DNA of 64,000 nt from Rhizobium sophoriradicis. GTDB lineage: Bacteria; Pseudomonadota; Alphaproteobacteria; Rhizobiales; Rhizobiaceae. Under the pieces are notes generated by a model. The model saw only the letters and a list, made by a program, of their open reading frames with translations. It was not told the origin of the DNA and did not search any database. This document shows, one piece after another, positions 1 to 9,080 of this stretch; position 1 is the first letter of the stretch, and every line of letters starts with the position of its first letter. The stretch lies in NCBI RefSeq assembly GCF_003939025.1, contig NZ_RQIH01000008.1:248001-312000 (forward strand), in the 5' to 3' direction. The translations under genes and the position numbers were made by a program.

Positions 1-1
1 C

Positions 2-778
2 GATCGTCCGGATTTCCGCGCCCTCGTCGAGGACTGGGCCGAATGGCTGGTCAAGGAACTGCCGAAGACGGAGGAGGGCGGCTTCCAGCACGTCGTCAAG
101 GAACGCCTCAACGACGGCGAATTGTGGGACGACACGCTGTTCATGGCCTGCCTGTTCCTCGCGCGCGCCGGCGTGCTCTGCGAGCGCAACGACTGGATCG
201 ACGAGGCCGTCTATCAGTTCGTCATCCACACCCGCTATCTCTCCGATCCGGTCAGCGGGCTCTGGTATCACGGCTGGACCTTCAACGGCCGGCACAATTT
301 CGCCAAAGCTTTCTGGGCGCGCGGCAATGCCTGGATCACCGTGGCCATCCCGGAACTCTTCGATCTCGTGCCGACCCTCGGCGAGAAGGACCGGCGCTTC
401 CTGTCGAACGTTCTCGTCAGCCAGGTGCGCTCGCTGAAGGCATATCAGCGGCCGGACGGCATGTTCACGACCTTGCTGGACGACCCGTCCTCGCCGCTCG
501 AAACCTCGGCCACGGCGGGAATCGCCTACGGCATTTTGCGCGCTATCGATGCCGGCATTCTCGGCGAGAGCGACAAGGTCCATGCCGAGCGCGCGCTGAA
601 GGCCGTGCTGGCGCAGATCGACGAAGAGGGCGTCGTCAACGGCGTTTCGGACGGCACGCCGATGGGCCATGACCTCGATTTCTACAGGCGCATCCCGAAC
701 CTGCCGACGCCCTACGGTCAGGCACTGACCATGCTGCTGCTGACCGAAGTCCTTATCGAGAGCGGCCGACGCCAATGA
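2..778 (+). CDS. GH105/GH88-type unsaturated glycuronyl (rhamnogalacturonyl) hydrolase, 5' end cut by window
   Basis: The reading frame is already open at the left edge (DRPDFRALVEDWAEWL...), so the N-terminus lies outside; 258 residues remain. Motifs LWDDTLFMACLFLAR, GLWYHGWTF and HNFAKAFWARGNAW are typical of the alpha/alpha-barrel GH105 (YteR-like) and GH88 family. These enzymes remove the 4,5-unsaturated uronic acid from pectin-lyase products. No signal peptide can be judged because the start is missing. The stop overlaps the next start (ATGA at 775-778), so the gene is translationally coupled to the GH28 gene. The neighbours point to pectin or rhamnogalacturonan oligomers as substrate. 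GH88 and GH105 cannot be separated with certainty from this fragment. Confidence 0.88.
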   Translation, partial: DRPDFRALVEDWAEWLVKELPKTEEGGFQHVVKERLNDGELWDDTLFMACLFLARAGVLCERNDWIDEAVYQFVIHTRYLSDPVSGLWYHGWTFNGRHNFAKAFWARGNAWITVAIPELFDLVPTLGEKDRRFLSNVLVSQVRSLKAYQRPDGMFTTLLDDPSSPLETSATAGIAYGILRAIDAGILGESDKVHAERALKAVLAQIDEEGVVNGVSDGTPMGHDLDFYRRIPNLPTPYGQALTMLLLTEVLIESGRRQ

Positions 779-2139
779 GTGCCACCTCCCTCGTCGCGAT
801 TGAGGCGCTCGAAGGCGACAATACCGGCCGCGTGCAGGCGGCGATCGACGATCTCTCGGCTTCCGGCGGCGGACGCCTGGAGCTGCTGGCGGGCATCCAC
901 CTCTGCCGGGGGCTCCAGCTCCGTTCGGGCGTCGAACTGCATCTGACCGCCGGCGCAATCCTGCGTCCTGTTCCCGACTATGAGGCTTACGCGCATACGA
1001 TTGTTTCGGTGATCGCCGAGAAGTCGGATCGCGGCATGATCGTCGCCAAGGGTGAGCGGCGGATCAGCCTGACGGGGCCGGGGCGCATCGAGGCCGGCTG
1101 CGAGAGCTTCATCATCGGTGACGACGAGACGGTGGGGACCTTCATTCCGGCGGAATTCCGCCCGCGCGTCGTCGTCTTCGAGAGCTGCGGCGAGGTCGAG
1201 ATTAGCTCGCTGAATATCAGCCGTTCGCCGATGTGGACGCTGCACTTCGTCAACTGCACCGATGTCGCGGTCCGCAACGTCACCATCGAAAACGACCGTC
1301 GCCTTCCCAACACGGACGGCATCGTGCTCGATGCCTGCCGCGGCGCCGTCATCGAGGACTGCACGATATCGACGGCCGACGACGGCATATGCCTGAAGAC
1401 CAGCATCGGCCCGCAGGGTGTCGCCATAGGGCGGTGCGAGAATATTCTTATCCGCCGCTGCTCCGTTCAGAGCCTCAGCTGCGCGCTGAAGATCGGCACG
1501 GAAACGCATGGCGACGTTAGCAATGTCGTCTTCGAGGATTGCAGCGTCTCATCCTCCAATAGGGCGCTCGGCATATTTTCGCGCGACGGCGGCCGGATCT
1601 CGAATGTGAGGTTTTCGCGGATTTCGGTAGAATGCCGCGAAACGCTCGACGGTTTCTGGGGCTCGGGGGAGGCGCTGACCGTCAATGTCGTCGACCGTGT
1701 CGCTAAACGTCCGGCAGGCGCCGTCGAAAACCTCATTGTCGAGGACATTACCGGGCGCATGGAGGGGGCGATCACCGTCATCTCGACTTCGCCCGCCGGC
1801 ATCCGCAATGTATCGCTGTCGCGCATCGGCATAGACCAGCGGCCCGGCGAACTCGGCACCGCGCAGTCTTACGACCTGCGCCCGACGAATGCCGATCTCG
1901 CGCCGAAGGCCGAGGGCGGCGGCCGCGCCAATGCCTGGACGCGCGGCGCGGACGGGCGGGTAATCGGCCTGCAGAACTATCCCGGCGGAATGCCCGCCGT
2001 CTACGCGGCTGATGTCACCGGGATCTTGATGAACGAGGTGCGGATCACAAGGCCGACACCGCTGCCGCAAGGCTGGAACGCAATCGACGTCGTCTTCGAA
2101 ACGGCGGCACCCGATGGGAGTGGGGCATGGCAGAACTGA
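775..2139 (+). CDS. GH28 polygalacturonase-family protein, probably cytoplasmic
   Basis: This 454-residue protein has the right-handed beta-helix pattern of GH28 pectinases. Catalytic-type motifs NTDG (about residue 180) and ADDGICLKT (about 200) are present. The third classic motif, GHG, is not seen at its usual place; the region reads SLSCALKIGTET, and the RIK motif is not obvious either. No signal peptide is visible at the N-terminus (MSATSLVAIEALEG), so it should act inside the cell on imported oligogalacturonides or rhamnogalacturonides. It sits between the GH105 gene (4-nt overlap) and the ABC transporter ATPase (13-nt overlap), so it belongs to one operon. Exo-polygalacturonase or rhamnogalacturonan hydrolase are both possible. 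Confidence 0.87.
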   Translation: MSATSLVAIEALEGDNTGRVQAAIDDLSASGGGRLELLAGIHLCRGLQLRSGVELHLTAGAILRPVPDYEAYAHTIVSVIAEKSDRGMIVAKGERRISLTGPGRIEAGCESFIIGDDETVGTFIPAEFRPRVVVFESCGEVEISSLNISRSPMWTLHFVNCTDVAVRNVTIENDRRLPNTDGIVLDACRGAVIEDCTISTADDGICLKTSIGPQGVAIGRCENILIRRCSVQSLSCALKIGTETHGDVSNVVFEDCSVSSSNRALGIFSRDGGRISNVRFSRISVECRETLDGFWGSGEALTVNVVDRVAKRPAGAVENLIVEDITGRMEGAITVISTSPAGIRNVSLSRIGIDQRPGELGTAQSYDLRPTNADLAPKAEGGGRANAWTRGADGRVIGLQNYPGGMPAVYAADVTGILMNEVRITRPTPLPQGWNAIDVVFETAAPDGSGAWQN

Positions 2140-3233
2140 AACTTTCCACCGTTAACAAGTCGTATGGCTCCGTCAAAGTGCTGCATGACGTCGATCTCGA
2201 TATCAAGGACGGCGAGTTCGTCGTCTTCGTCGGCCCATCGGGCTGCGGCAAGTCGACCCTGCTGCGCGTCATTGCCGGCCTCGAAGAGGTCACGTCGGGC
2301 GCAATTGCGATCGGCCGCCGCGATGTCAGCGCCCTTTCGCCGGCCGAGCGCAAGATCGCCATGGTCTTTCAGTCCTATGCGCTTTATCCGCATATGAGCG
2401 TGCGCAAGAATCTCGCTTTCGGCCTGGAGAATCTGAAGTTCAAGCGCGCTGAAATCGACGCTCGCATCGCCGAAGCCGCCAGGATGCTGGCGATCGAACC
2501 TTATCTCGACCGGCGCCCGAAGCAGCTTTCCGGCGGTCAGCGCCAGCGCGTGGCGATCGGCCGGGCGATCGTGCGCGAACCGGATATTTTCCTCTTCGAC
2601 GAGCCGCTTTCCAATCTCGATGCGGCGCTGCGCGTCCAGACCCGGGCGGAGATCACTAAGCTCCACCGCGAGATCAAGACGACGATGATCTATGTGACGC
2701 ACGACCAGGTCGAGGCGATGACGATGGCCGACAAGATCGTCGTGCTGCGCGCCGGCCGCGTCGAGCAGGTCGGTGCGCCGCTCGAACTCTTCGACCATCC
2801 GCGCAATCTCTTCGTAGCCGGTTTCCTCGGCTCACCGCGCATGAACATCGTCAAGGGCAAGGTCGCAGCCATCGGCGAGAGCGGCGTTGCCATTGATGTC
2901 GTCGGCGGCGGCAGGATCGTCAGCGATGTCGATCCCAAGGGCATCACGGTCGGTCAGGAGGTGCTTGCCGGCATAAGGCCCGCGCATTTCTCCCGTTCCG
3001 GCGAAAAGGGCCTGCCGTTCATCGTCCAGTATCACGAGGGACTCGGCACCGAGACCTATGTCTACGGCAATCTTGCCGGGCAGGAGGAGCAGATCATCAT
3101 TCATGAAGCCGGCCATTTCGCGCCCATTCAGGGTGACCGGATCATGATCGATGCCGATCCGGCACGCGTTCATCTGTTCGAGCCCGAAAGCGGGCTGGCT
3201 TTTGCCCGCCGATCCGGACAGGGGAGGCGCTGA
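2127..3233 (+). CDS. Sugar ABC transporter ATP-binding protein, UgpC/MsmK/MalK type
   Basis: This 368-residue ATPase has Walker A GPSGCGKST, signature LSGGQRQR, Walker B IFLFDEPLSNLDAALR and the H-loop MIYVTHDQVEAMTMAD, followed by a C-terminal TOBE/regulatory region from about residue 235. This is the CUT1 carbohydrate-importer type. It energises the two permeases downstream. It overlaps the GH28 gene by 13 nt and has a good ribosome-binding site (GGGAG at 2114-2118). No substrate-binding protein gene is in view; it probably lies left of the window. The operon context suggests pectin-derived oligosaccharides. Confidence 0.95.
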   Translation: MAELKLSTVNKSYGSVKVLHDVDLDIKDGEFVVFVGPSGCGKSTLLRVIAGLEEVTSGAIAIGRRDVSALSPAERKIAMVFQSYALYPHMSVRKNLAFGLENLKFKRAEIDARIAEAARMLAIEPYLDRRPKQLSGGQRQRVAIGRAIVREPDIFLFDEPLSNLDAALRVQTRAEITKLHREIKTTMIYVTHDQVEAMTMADKIVVLRAGRVEQVGAPLELFDHPRNLFVAGFLGSPRMNIVKGKVAAIGESGVAIDVVGGGRIVSDVDPKGITVGQEVLAGIRPAHFSRSGEKGLPFIVQYHEGLGTETYVYGNLAGQEEQIIIHEAGHFAPIQGDRIMIDADPARVHLFEPESGLAFARRSGQGRR

Positions 3234-3235
3234 CC

Positions 3236-4222
3236 ATGGCTGCGGCTGCATTGCTCTCCCAGGCGGGCGACACGGCGATGAGGGTGGTTGAAGCTCCGAT
3301 GAATGCGTTCGAACGCCTCTTCGGCCGCAAGCGCATGCCCTGGCTGTTCCTGGCGCCGAACCTCGTTCTGTTCGCCATCTTCACGTTTCTTCCGATCGCC
3401 ATCGCGGTCGGTTACGCCTTCACCGGCGGCACCAATCTCTTCGTCTCGGAGCGGCCCTTCGTCGGCTTCGACAATTTCCGCGCCCTGCTGTCCTGCGGCA
3501 ATTATCTGCAGCCGGGCACCTGCCAGGAATCGCTGTTCTGGACGGCGGTGTGGAACACGCTCTGGTTCGTCGCATTGAACGTCATCGCCACTTTGCTGGT
3601 GGCGCTGATCACGGCGCTGATCCTCAACAGGGCAATCTTTGCGCGCGGCTTCTTCCGAGCGATGTTCTTCTACCCCGTTCTCTTGTCGCCGGTCGTCATC
3701 GGCCTGATCTGGAAGTGGTTCCTCGACCGCAACGGACTGCTGAACGCTTTCTTTCAGATGATTGGCGTGCCTCCTGAAATTTTCCTGCTCGATGTCGGCT
3801 GGTCGCGCTTCTTCGTCGTCGTGGTCTCCGTCTGGTTCCATATGGGCTTTTACACGCTCATCCTGCTTGCCGGTCTCCAGGCGATCCCGAAGGAACTCTA
3901 TGAGGCCGCCTCAATCGACGCCGCCTCGCCGCGCCGTATGCTGTTCAGGATCACGCTGCCGCTGCTTGCGCCGAACCTGCTCGTCGTATTCATCCTTCTG
4001 ATGATCAAGTCAGTGCAGATCTTTGACGAAGCTTGGGTTCTGACGAATGGCGGCGGTCCTGGCACGGCCAACAGCTTCATCGTCCAATATATCTACCAGA
4101 TGGCCTTCAGCAGCGATCTTCGCCTTTTCGGCCTTGCCTCGGCCGCTTCGGTTCTGATGGGGCTGGTGCTTCTGGTTCTCACCCTCATCCAGCTGCGCCT
4201 GGGCAAGCGAATGGAGTCTTGA
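3236..4222 (+). CDS. Sugar ABC transporter permease, MalF/UgpA type
   Basis: This 328-residue inner-membrane protein has about six hydrophobic segments. The first covers the stretch PWLFLAPNLVLFAIFTFLPI near residue 40. The ATPase-contact EAA loop is seen as ELYEAASIDAASPRRMLFRI near residue 220. It starts 2 nt after the ATPase stop and ends next to the second permease (TGAGATG). An internal ATG (residue 19 or 23) could be the real start because the first 20 residues are poorly hydrophobic. It forms the channel with the next gene product for import of the operon's sugar substrate. Confidence 0.94.
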   Translation: MAAAALLSQAGDTAMRVVEAPMNAFERLFGRKRMPWLFLAPNLVLFAIFTFLPIAIAVGYAFTGGTNLFVSERPFVGFDNFRALLSCGNYLQPGTCQESLFWTAVWNTLWFVALNVIATLLVALITALILNRAIFARGFFRAMFFYPVLLSPVVIGLIWKWFLDRNGLLNAFFQMIGVPPEIFLLDVGWSRFFVVVVSVWFHMGFYTLILLAGLQAIPKELYEAASIDAASPRRMLFRITLPLLAPNLLVVFILLMIKSVQIFDEAWVLTNGGGPGTANSFIVQYIYQMAFSSDLRLFGLASAASVLMGLVLLVLTLIQLRLGKRMES

Positions 4223-4223
4223 G

Positions 4224-5282
4224 ATGAACAGATCTTTGAATCCGATCAGCTTCATGACGCGCACGCGCCGGGCCGGACGCATCGACATCACCGACATCCT
4301 GTCGTGGGTCTGGTTGATCGGCGGCACGCTCGCCGTGCTCGTTCCGGTGCTCTGGGCCGGCCTCTCCTCGTTGAAGCCGGCGGCCGAAATCACCCGCTTT
4401 CCGCCGACGCTGCTGCCGCGCGCCGCCGTGGAGCAGACAGTGCCCGGCTTCGACAAGCCGCTCAGCCTTTGGCAAGTCACGATCGACGGCCAACCGCGTG
4501 AGATGGCGATGGTCCGGCGCATCGGGCTCAAGGCCCAGATGGTCGATCCGGCAAATCCGGGACAGCCGGTCAGCGTCGACGTCAAGGGGATCACGCCGGT
4601 GCAGCACATGACCGTTGCCACCGAAAACTACACCGATCCGCTGACGCGCTTCAACTTCCTGACCTTCCTCAAGAATTCGGTGTTCGTCACCGTCGTTGCG
4701 ACGCTTCTGACGCTGATCGTCAACGCCATGGCTGCCTTTGCCCTGTCGAAATACAAATTTCGCGGCGACACAACGGTTTTCGTCATCATCATCTCGACGC
4801 TGATGATCCCGCTCGCCGTGGTCATGGTGCCTGCCTATCTCGTCATCGTCGGAGTGGGGCTTGCCGACAACCTCTGGGGCGTCATCCTGCCGACCATCGC
4901 TTCTCCCACAGCCGTCTTCCTGCTGCGGCAATATATGCTGACCATTCCGGACGAACTGATCGAAGCGGCGCGCGTCGATGCCGCGAGTGAATTCTGCATC
5001 TTCTGGCGCATCATCCTGCCGCTGACGGCGCCGGCTCTCGCGGTTCTCGCGATCTTCTCCGTGCTCTGGCGCTGGAACGATTTCCTCTGGCCGCTGATCG
5101 TCCTCAACAGCCGCGAGAATTTCACCCTGCAGGTGGGCCTCAACGCCTTCCAGGGCGAGTTCTCGGTGCAGTGGCACTATATCCTGGCCATGACCTTCCT
5201 CAGCCTGCTGCCCGTGACCGTGGTGTTCCTGTTCCTGCAGAAATACATCACGACCGGCATCGCCGGCACGGGGATGAAGTAG
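4224..5282 (+). CDS. Sugar ABC transporter permease, MalG/UgpE type, with periplasmic insert
   Basis: This 352-residue partner permease has a first membrane segment at about residues 24-48 (WVWLIGGTLAVLVPVLWAGL). It is followed by roughly 90 hydrophilic residues before the second segment at about 150, then the usual remaining segments and an EAA loop (ELIEAARVDAASEFCIFWRI, near 245). A typical MalG-type permease is about 275-300 residues, so the extra length is the insert between segments one and two, which should face the periplasm and may meet the binding protein. It is the last gene of the operon. The next gene is convergent, across about 200 bases in which only a weak 6-bp hairpin (near 5409-5426) without a T tract is visible. 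Confidence 0.93.
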   Translation: MNRSLNPISFMTRTRRAGRIDITDILSWVWLIGGTLAVLVPVLWAGLSSLKPAAEITRFPPTLLPRAAVEQTVPGFDKPLSLWQVTIDGQPREMAMVRRIGLKAQMVDPANPGQPVSVDVKGITPVQHMTVATENYTDPLTRFNFLTFLKNSVFVTVVATLLTLIVNAMAAFALSKYKFRGDTTVFVIIISTLMIPLAVVMVPAYLVIVGVGLADNLWGVILPTIASPTAVFLLRQYMLTIPDELIEAARVDAASEFCIFWRIILPLTAPALAVLAIFSVLWRWNDFLWPLIVLNSRENFTLQVGLNAFQGEFSVQWHYILAMTFLSLLPVTVVFLFLQKYITTGIAGTGMK

Positions 5283-5487
5283 GCGAAGCTGGCGCACGGG
5301 CGTCGCAGCCGCAACGCTTGCCGGCGAGGCAGATCGCCTTCAGGCCGAATTCGACATCGGCACCATTGCGCGGGTAGAGCTATGGCCTCCCGCTTTCGAC
5401 AGGAGCGATTCAGGCTCGATCGCCTGAGCCGCTTCAAATGTTGTGTGAGGCAATGCCCGCAACGGGTACCCTGCCGCGGGCGAAATA

Positions 5488-6639
5488 TCACAAAACGGTT
5501 TCGAAGAGGGGGATCAAGGCCGCACCGATTGCGCCGGGGGCATCGATGATCTGCGCCACGGCAAGCCGCGGAACGTCGCGCAATGCGCCGTGCCGAGGCA
5601 GATTATTGAATTCGGTCCGTTCGATCAGCATTCTTGCGAGTGAATGCGGAAGCTCGCCGCCCAGCACGATCAAAGCCGGGTCGAAGATCGCGCAGATCGC
5701 ATTGATGGCCCGATTGTGGGCCGGCGTGACACGGCCGACCCACTCCTCGACGCCGTCCCAATCCACCAGGTTTTCGTTCTTCAGGTCCTTCAGGGTCAGC
5801 CCCAGCCGCCCCTTGGTGCGAAGATGTTCGAGCAGTTGGTTGAGAGCGGGTCGATCGTCGTAATCCTGACGCCCGAAGAGAACGGAGAATTCCCCGGCGT
5901 TTCCGAAGCTGCCGCGGAATGGCATGCCCCCGCAAACTAGGCCGCCGCCATAGCCATGAAGATGGGCGATATAGGCGAAATCGGCGACGTCACGGCCGAC
6001 GCCGAAGATCGCTTCCGCCAAGGCAGCGGTCCTGGCGACATTGTCAGCCCAGACCGGCAGACCAAGGCGCTCTCCAAGCAGGGGGGCAAGGTCGATCAGC
6101 GACCAATGGGCGAGCGGCAGCGGACAGTTGAATGCCGTCTCCAGCATGCGGTGGCCGGCGACTGCCAGGCCAACGCCGAGAACATCGCTTCGTCCGGCGC
6201 CGCGACGGGCAAGAATGTCTTCGACCGCCGCCTCTATTCGCTCCAGCTCCACGGAAAGTGAGGACCCAGCCTGCGGGATTTCCATATTCTCCAACGGCTC
6301 GCCGAAACCCATGAGGCAAAGGCCGATCGAACCCACGTTAATGGAGATGCCGAGCGTCAGACACCAGTCCCTTCGGAGCGTCAGTTCCGGACTCGGCGGT
6401 CCCGCGCGCCGATTTTCCGATTGGGAAAAGACGAGCATTCCCCGCTCATGAAGGCGTCCGACGATCCTATGCAGCGATTGCTGGGTCAGATCCAGCGGCT
6501 CGGTCAGATCGGAGCGCTCAATGCCGGGAGACTTCCAGATCAACCGCAAGAGGTCCCGTTCGTTGCGAGAAGCCACTCGTGCCGGTTGTGTGTCTCGCAA
6601 GAAATGTGCAGCGACATGGTTCAGAGGAACGTACTTCAT
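5488..6639 (-). CDS. ROK-family transcriptional regulator
   Basis: This 383-residue protein has an N-terminal winged helix-turn-helix (about residues 18-75, LLRLIWKSPGIERSDLTEPL) and a C-terminal ROK sugar-kinase-like domain. Within the kinase domain the ATP-binding motif is not of catalytic quality, as is usual for NagC/XylR-type repressors. Such proteins sense a sugar or sugar phosphate and repress catabolic operons. It converges on the pectin operon, so control of that operon is plausible but unproven. It is divergent from the AraC gene, and a palindrome between them (6656-6674) lies 17 nt upstream of this start. The start codon has no strong ribosome-binding site. Confidence 0.88.
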   Translation of the reverse strand: MKYVPLNHVAAHFLRDTQPARVASRNERDLLRLIWKSPGIERSDLTEPLDLTQQSLHRIVGRLHERGMLVFSQSENRRAGPPSPELTLRRDWCLTLGISINVGSIGLCLMGFGEPLENMEIPQAGSSLSVELERIEAAVEDILARRGAGRSDVLGVGLAVAGHRMLETAFNCPLPLAHWSLIDLAPLLGERLGLPVWADNVARTAALAEAIFGVGRDVADFAYIAHLHGYGGGLVCGGMPFRGSFGNAGEFSVLFGRQDYDDRPALNQLLEHLRTKGRLGLTLKDLKNENLVDWDGVEEWVGRVTPAHNRAINAICAIFDPALIVLGGELPHSLARMLIERTEFNNLPRHGALRDVPRLAVAQIIDAPGAIGAALIPLFETVL

Positions 6640-6655
6640 TTTCCGATCATTTTGA

Positions 6656-6674
6656 TTTACACTGTGAGTGTGAA
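6656..6674. promoter_or_regulatory. Candidate operator palindrome between rok and araC genes
   Basis: The sequence TTTACACT-GTG-AGTGTGAA is an inverted repeat with 7 of 8 matching positions. It lies 17-35 nt upstream of the ROK start codon, in the position of a promoter-overlapping operator. Autoregulation by the ROK protein or control by the AraC protein are both possible. Confidence 0.4.
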
Positions 6675-6809
6675 GCAGGTGAAGGGGACGCTTTGCTTCT
6701 GCGGGGCAAGGAAGTCGTCCGTGGTTTCGCCGGTCATGCTTACCTCATCGAGATTGGTCATACCAGTCGAGATGACGAGTCATGTAGCAAGGGAAAAGAA
6801 TCGAGTTGC

Positions 6810-7841
6810 ATGGATTCATTGAGACCCGAGAATACGGTCCGCCTTGCAGAGCATGGGCGTTACGGTTTTGTGCCGACGCATGAAGGCACCAGCTTCGAAT
6901 CGATGGTGCAGGCCTTTTCGGCAGGCTATGGGGTTTTCGGCGCCCAGCCGCTGAAAAACGAACGGAACTTTGCCTGGGCCGCGGATTTGAGAAGAACCGA
7001 GGCACTCACGACGGTTCATTCGGTCTATCAGAGCCCCTGGATAATCCGAACGCTTGACGAGAGCCCGCAACATCTCACCTTTTTCTTGCCGCACACCGGA
7101 TCCTTTCGTGTGTCGATCGGCAGGAGAACGGTCGAAAGCGGCGCCGGTTACCTTCTTATGGCAAACAATCACGAGGCCGGCGATCGCGTCCTCCAGGGTG
7201 GCCCGCATCGCTCGGATGCTCTCTTCCTGGACTGGAAGGTCGTGAGGCAGGCGCTTACTTCGCTGGTGGAGACGCCGCTCTCCGAGTCGCTCGACCTGGA
7301 GCCCATTCTGGATCTCTCGACACAGGCCGGCCAACTCATCGGCAATCTGGTGCAGACGATTGTACAGGGTATGCGCGACGGTGGTCCGCTGCTGTCTTCA
7401 CCCCTTGCGACGGCAGCGATGAGCGAAACTCTCGCTCACCTGGTGATCCGATTCGCACGCCACCGTCTTTCCGATCGTCTCGAAAGGAAGAACGTGTCGC
7501 TGATCGCGCCTTGGCATGTCAGACGGGCCATCGAGTACATGCATGCCAATATCGCGGAACCTCTTACCATGACGATGGTCGCCGATGACGTCGGCGTTTC
7601 CCTTCGTGCGCTGCAAACGGGTTTCAAGGCCTTCCGGGGGACGTCGCCGGCAGGCTATCTCCGTACGATCCGGCTGCAGGCAGCCCGCGAGCAGTTGCGG
7701 GATCCGACGAATCAGCAATCTGTCCGCGAAATCTGCGCGATATGGGGGTTTGCTCATGCCGGCAGGTTCTCCATCGTCTATCGCAGCACTTTTGGCGAAA
7801 GCCCACGGGATACACGACTGCGGGCCGAGCGCTTGCGCTGA
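6810..7841 (+). CDS. AraC-family transcriptional regulator
   Basis: This 343-residue regulator has an N-terminal ligand-binding domain of the AraC_binding_2/FeaR type (about residues 20-200). The C-terminal double helix-turn-helix runs from WHVRRAIEYMHANI (about 235) through GVSLRALQTGFKAF and ends with the typical second helix region ICAIWGFAHAGRFSIVYRSTF. The frame is open upstream to 6579, but that would overlap the divergent ROK gene and its promoter, so the ATG at 6810 is preferred (MDSLRPENTV). The target is unknown. The neighbouring genes are other regulators and do not reveal it. Confidence 0.88.
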   Translation: MDSLRPENTVRLAEHGRYGFVPTHEGTSFESMVQAFSAGYGVFGAQPLKNERNFAWAADLRRTEALTTVHSVYQSPWIIRTLDESPQHLTFFLPHTGSFRVSIGRRTVESGAGYLLMANNHEAGDRVLQGGPHRSDALFLDWKVVRQALTSLVETPLSESLDLEPILDLSTQAGQLIGNLVQTIVQGMRDGGPLLSSPLATAAMSETLAHLVIRFARHRLSDRLERKNVSLIAPWHVRRAIEYMHANIAEPLTMTMVADDVGVSLRALQTGFKAFRGTSPAGYLRTIRLQAAREQLRDPTNQQSVREICAIWGFAHAGRFSIVYRSTFGESPRDTRLRAERLR

Positions 7842-7880
7842 TCTGAGCTTTGGAGTTCGAGCCCCGACCTTACAGGCGGT

Positions 7881-8957
7881 TCAACCCGGCGGCGCTATGC
7901 TGCCGCGCAGGACGAGGTGGCATCCGAGTTCCAGGCGATGAGCCGGCCGCTGCGGATCGTTGGCGATCAGCCGCTGTTCGATGAGTGCGAGTGCCGCGGC
8001 GCCGAGCCTGTCCGTGGGGACGCTGATCGTCGAAAGCGGCGGGCGACTGAACTCGCCGGGGACGATGTCGTCGAAGCCGAGGACGGAAATCGCTTCGGGC
8101 ACGCGGATGTCGCGATCGGCCAATGCCTTCAGGCAACCGAGGGCCAGATTGTCGGCCGCGCAGAAGACGGCGCTGGCGCCTTTCATCGTCGGATCGCGGT
8201 CGAGCAGCGCGTTGATGGCTGCCTCGCCGTGCCTGGGCTCATATCCCTCGGCCTCGACGATCATCTCCGCCGGCACCGGAAGCTGTGCCGCGAGAAAGGC
8301 ATCGGAAAAGCCGTCATAACGGCGCTGGATGGTGGTGCGGCCCTTCCAGGTCAGGTGCAGGATGCGGCGATGCCCGAGCCCCAGCAGGTGCTCGATACCG
8401 AGCCGGGCGCCGAAGCGGTTTTCAGGGGTCACCGTATCGACCAGCATGGTCGGGTCCTCGCCATTGACGATGACGACGGGCATATCGGCGGAGGCGAGGC
8501 TGCGGATCAGTTCCGGCTGATCGTCGTTCAGGACCACGATGCCGTCGGCCCGCTCCGCCAGCGCGATCTGTCTGACCTGGGCACCGTCGATGCGCCGGCC
8601 GGTGCTGACGAAAGGCACGATCCGAATGCCGCGGCGTTCGCATTCCCTCCTGAGACCGTTGAGGATCGTCCAGCTCACCAGGTTGAGGTCGCTCTCCGGC
8701 GCAGCGTCATCAGGAATGGCGAGAAGCAGAACGTGCAGGGCAGCGATCGTCGCCTTTTTTCTCCGGCGGTCGAGGTAACCCAGACGTTTTGCCGAATCCA
8801 GAACCCTTTCGCGCACCTCGACCGTCAGCGGCGCGGTTCCGTTCAAGGCGTGCGAGGCCGTGCTCAGCGACACGTCGGCATCGCGCGCGACATCTTTAAG
8901 ATTGACTTTGCGTTCCACTTTTTCCGTCACGAGTTCAGGTGGCGCCTTTGAAGGCAC
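7881..8957 (-). CDS. LacI-family transcriptional regulator
   Basis: This 358-residue protein carries a LacI helix-turn-helix at residues 18-45 (VNLKDVARDADVSLSTASHA, then LNG hinge helix) and a periplasmic-binding-protein-like effector domain to the end (VLGFDDIVPGEFSRPPLSTI is the characteristic late motif). It should bind a sugar and repress an unlinked or nearby catabolic operon. The start is a GTG at 8957 with a weak ribosome-binding site. A second in-frame GTG just before the residues TEKVERKVNLK is an alternative. It is converging with araC (39-nt gap) and stands alone, so its regulon cannot be inferred from context. Confidence 0.92.
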   Translation of the reverse strand: MPSKAPPELVTEKVERKVNLKDVARDADVSLSTASHALNGTAPLTVEVRERVLDSAKRLGYLDRRRKKATIAALHVLLLAIPDDAAPESDLNLVSWTILNGLRRECERRGIRIVPFVSTGRRIDGAQVRQIALAERADGIVVLNDDQPELIRSLASADMPVVIVNGEDPTMLVDTVTPENRFGARLGIEHLLGLGHRRILHLTWKGRTTIQRRYDGFSDAFLAAQLPVPAEMIVEAEGYEPRHGEAAINALLDRDPTMKGASAVFCAADNLALGCLKALADRDIRVPEAISVLGFDDIVPGEFSRPPLSTISVPTDRLGAAALALIEQRLIANDPQRPAHRLELGCHLVLRGSIAPPG

Positions 8958-9080
8958 GAGCTAACTCGATGTTTTCACATAAAGACTTCAGAAAAGCTAC
9001 GTGCCCGCAGCTATTTTACTGCTTTCGGCGAAATCCGTCTGCATCGATCGATGAATGCAGGCGCCGGGAGCCATTGCCGA

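Noticed and set aside
5283..5487. Possible terminator or gene remnant after the pectin operon
   Set aside because: Only a weak 6-bp stem (TCAGGC/GCCTGA) without a T run and no coding similarity were seen.
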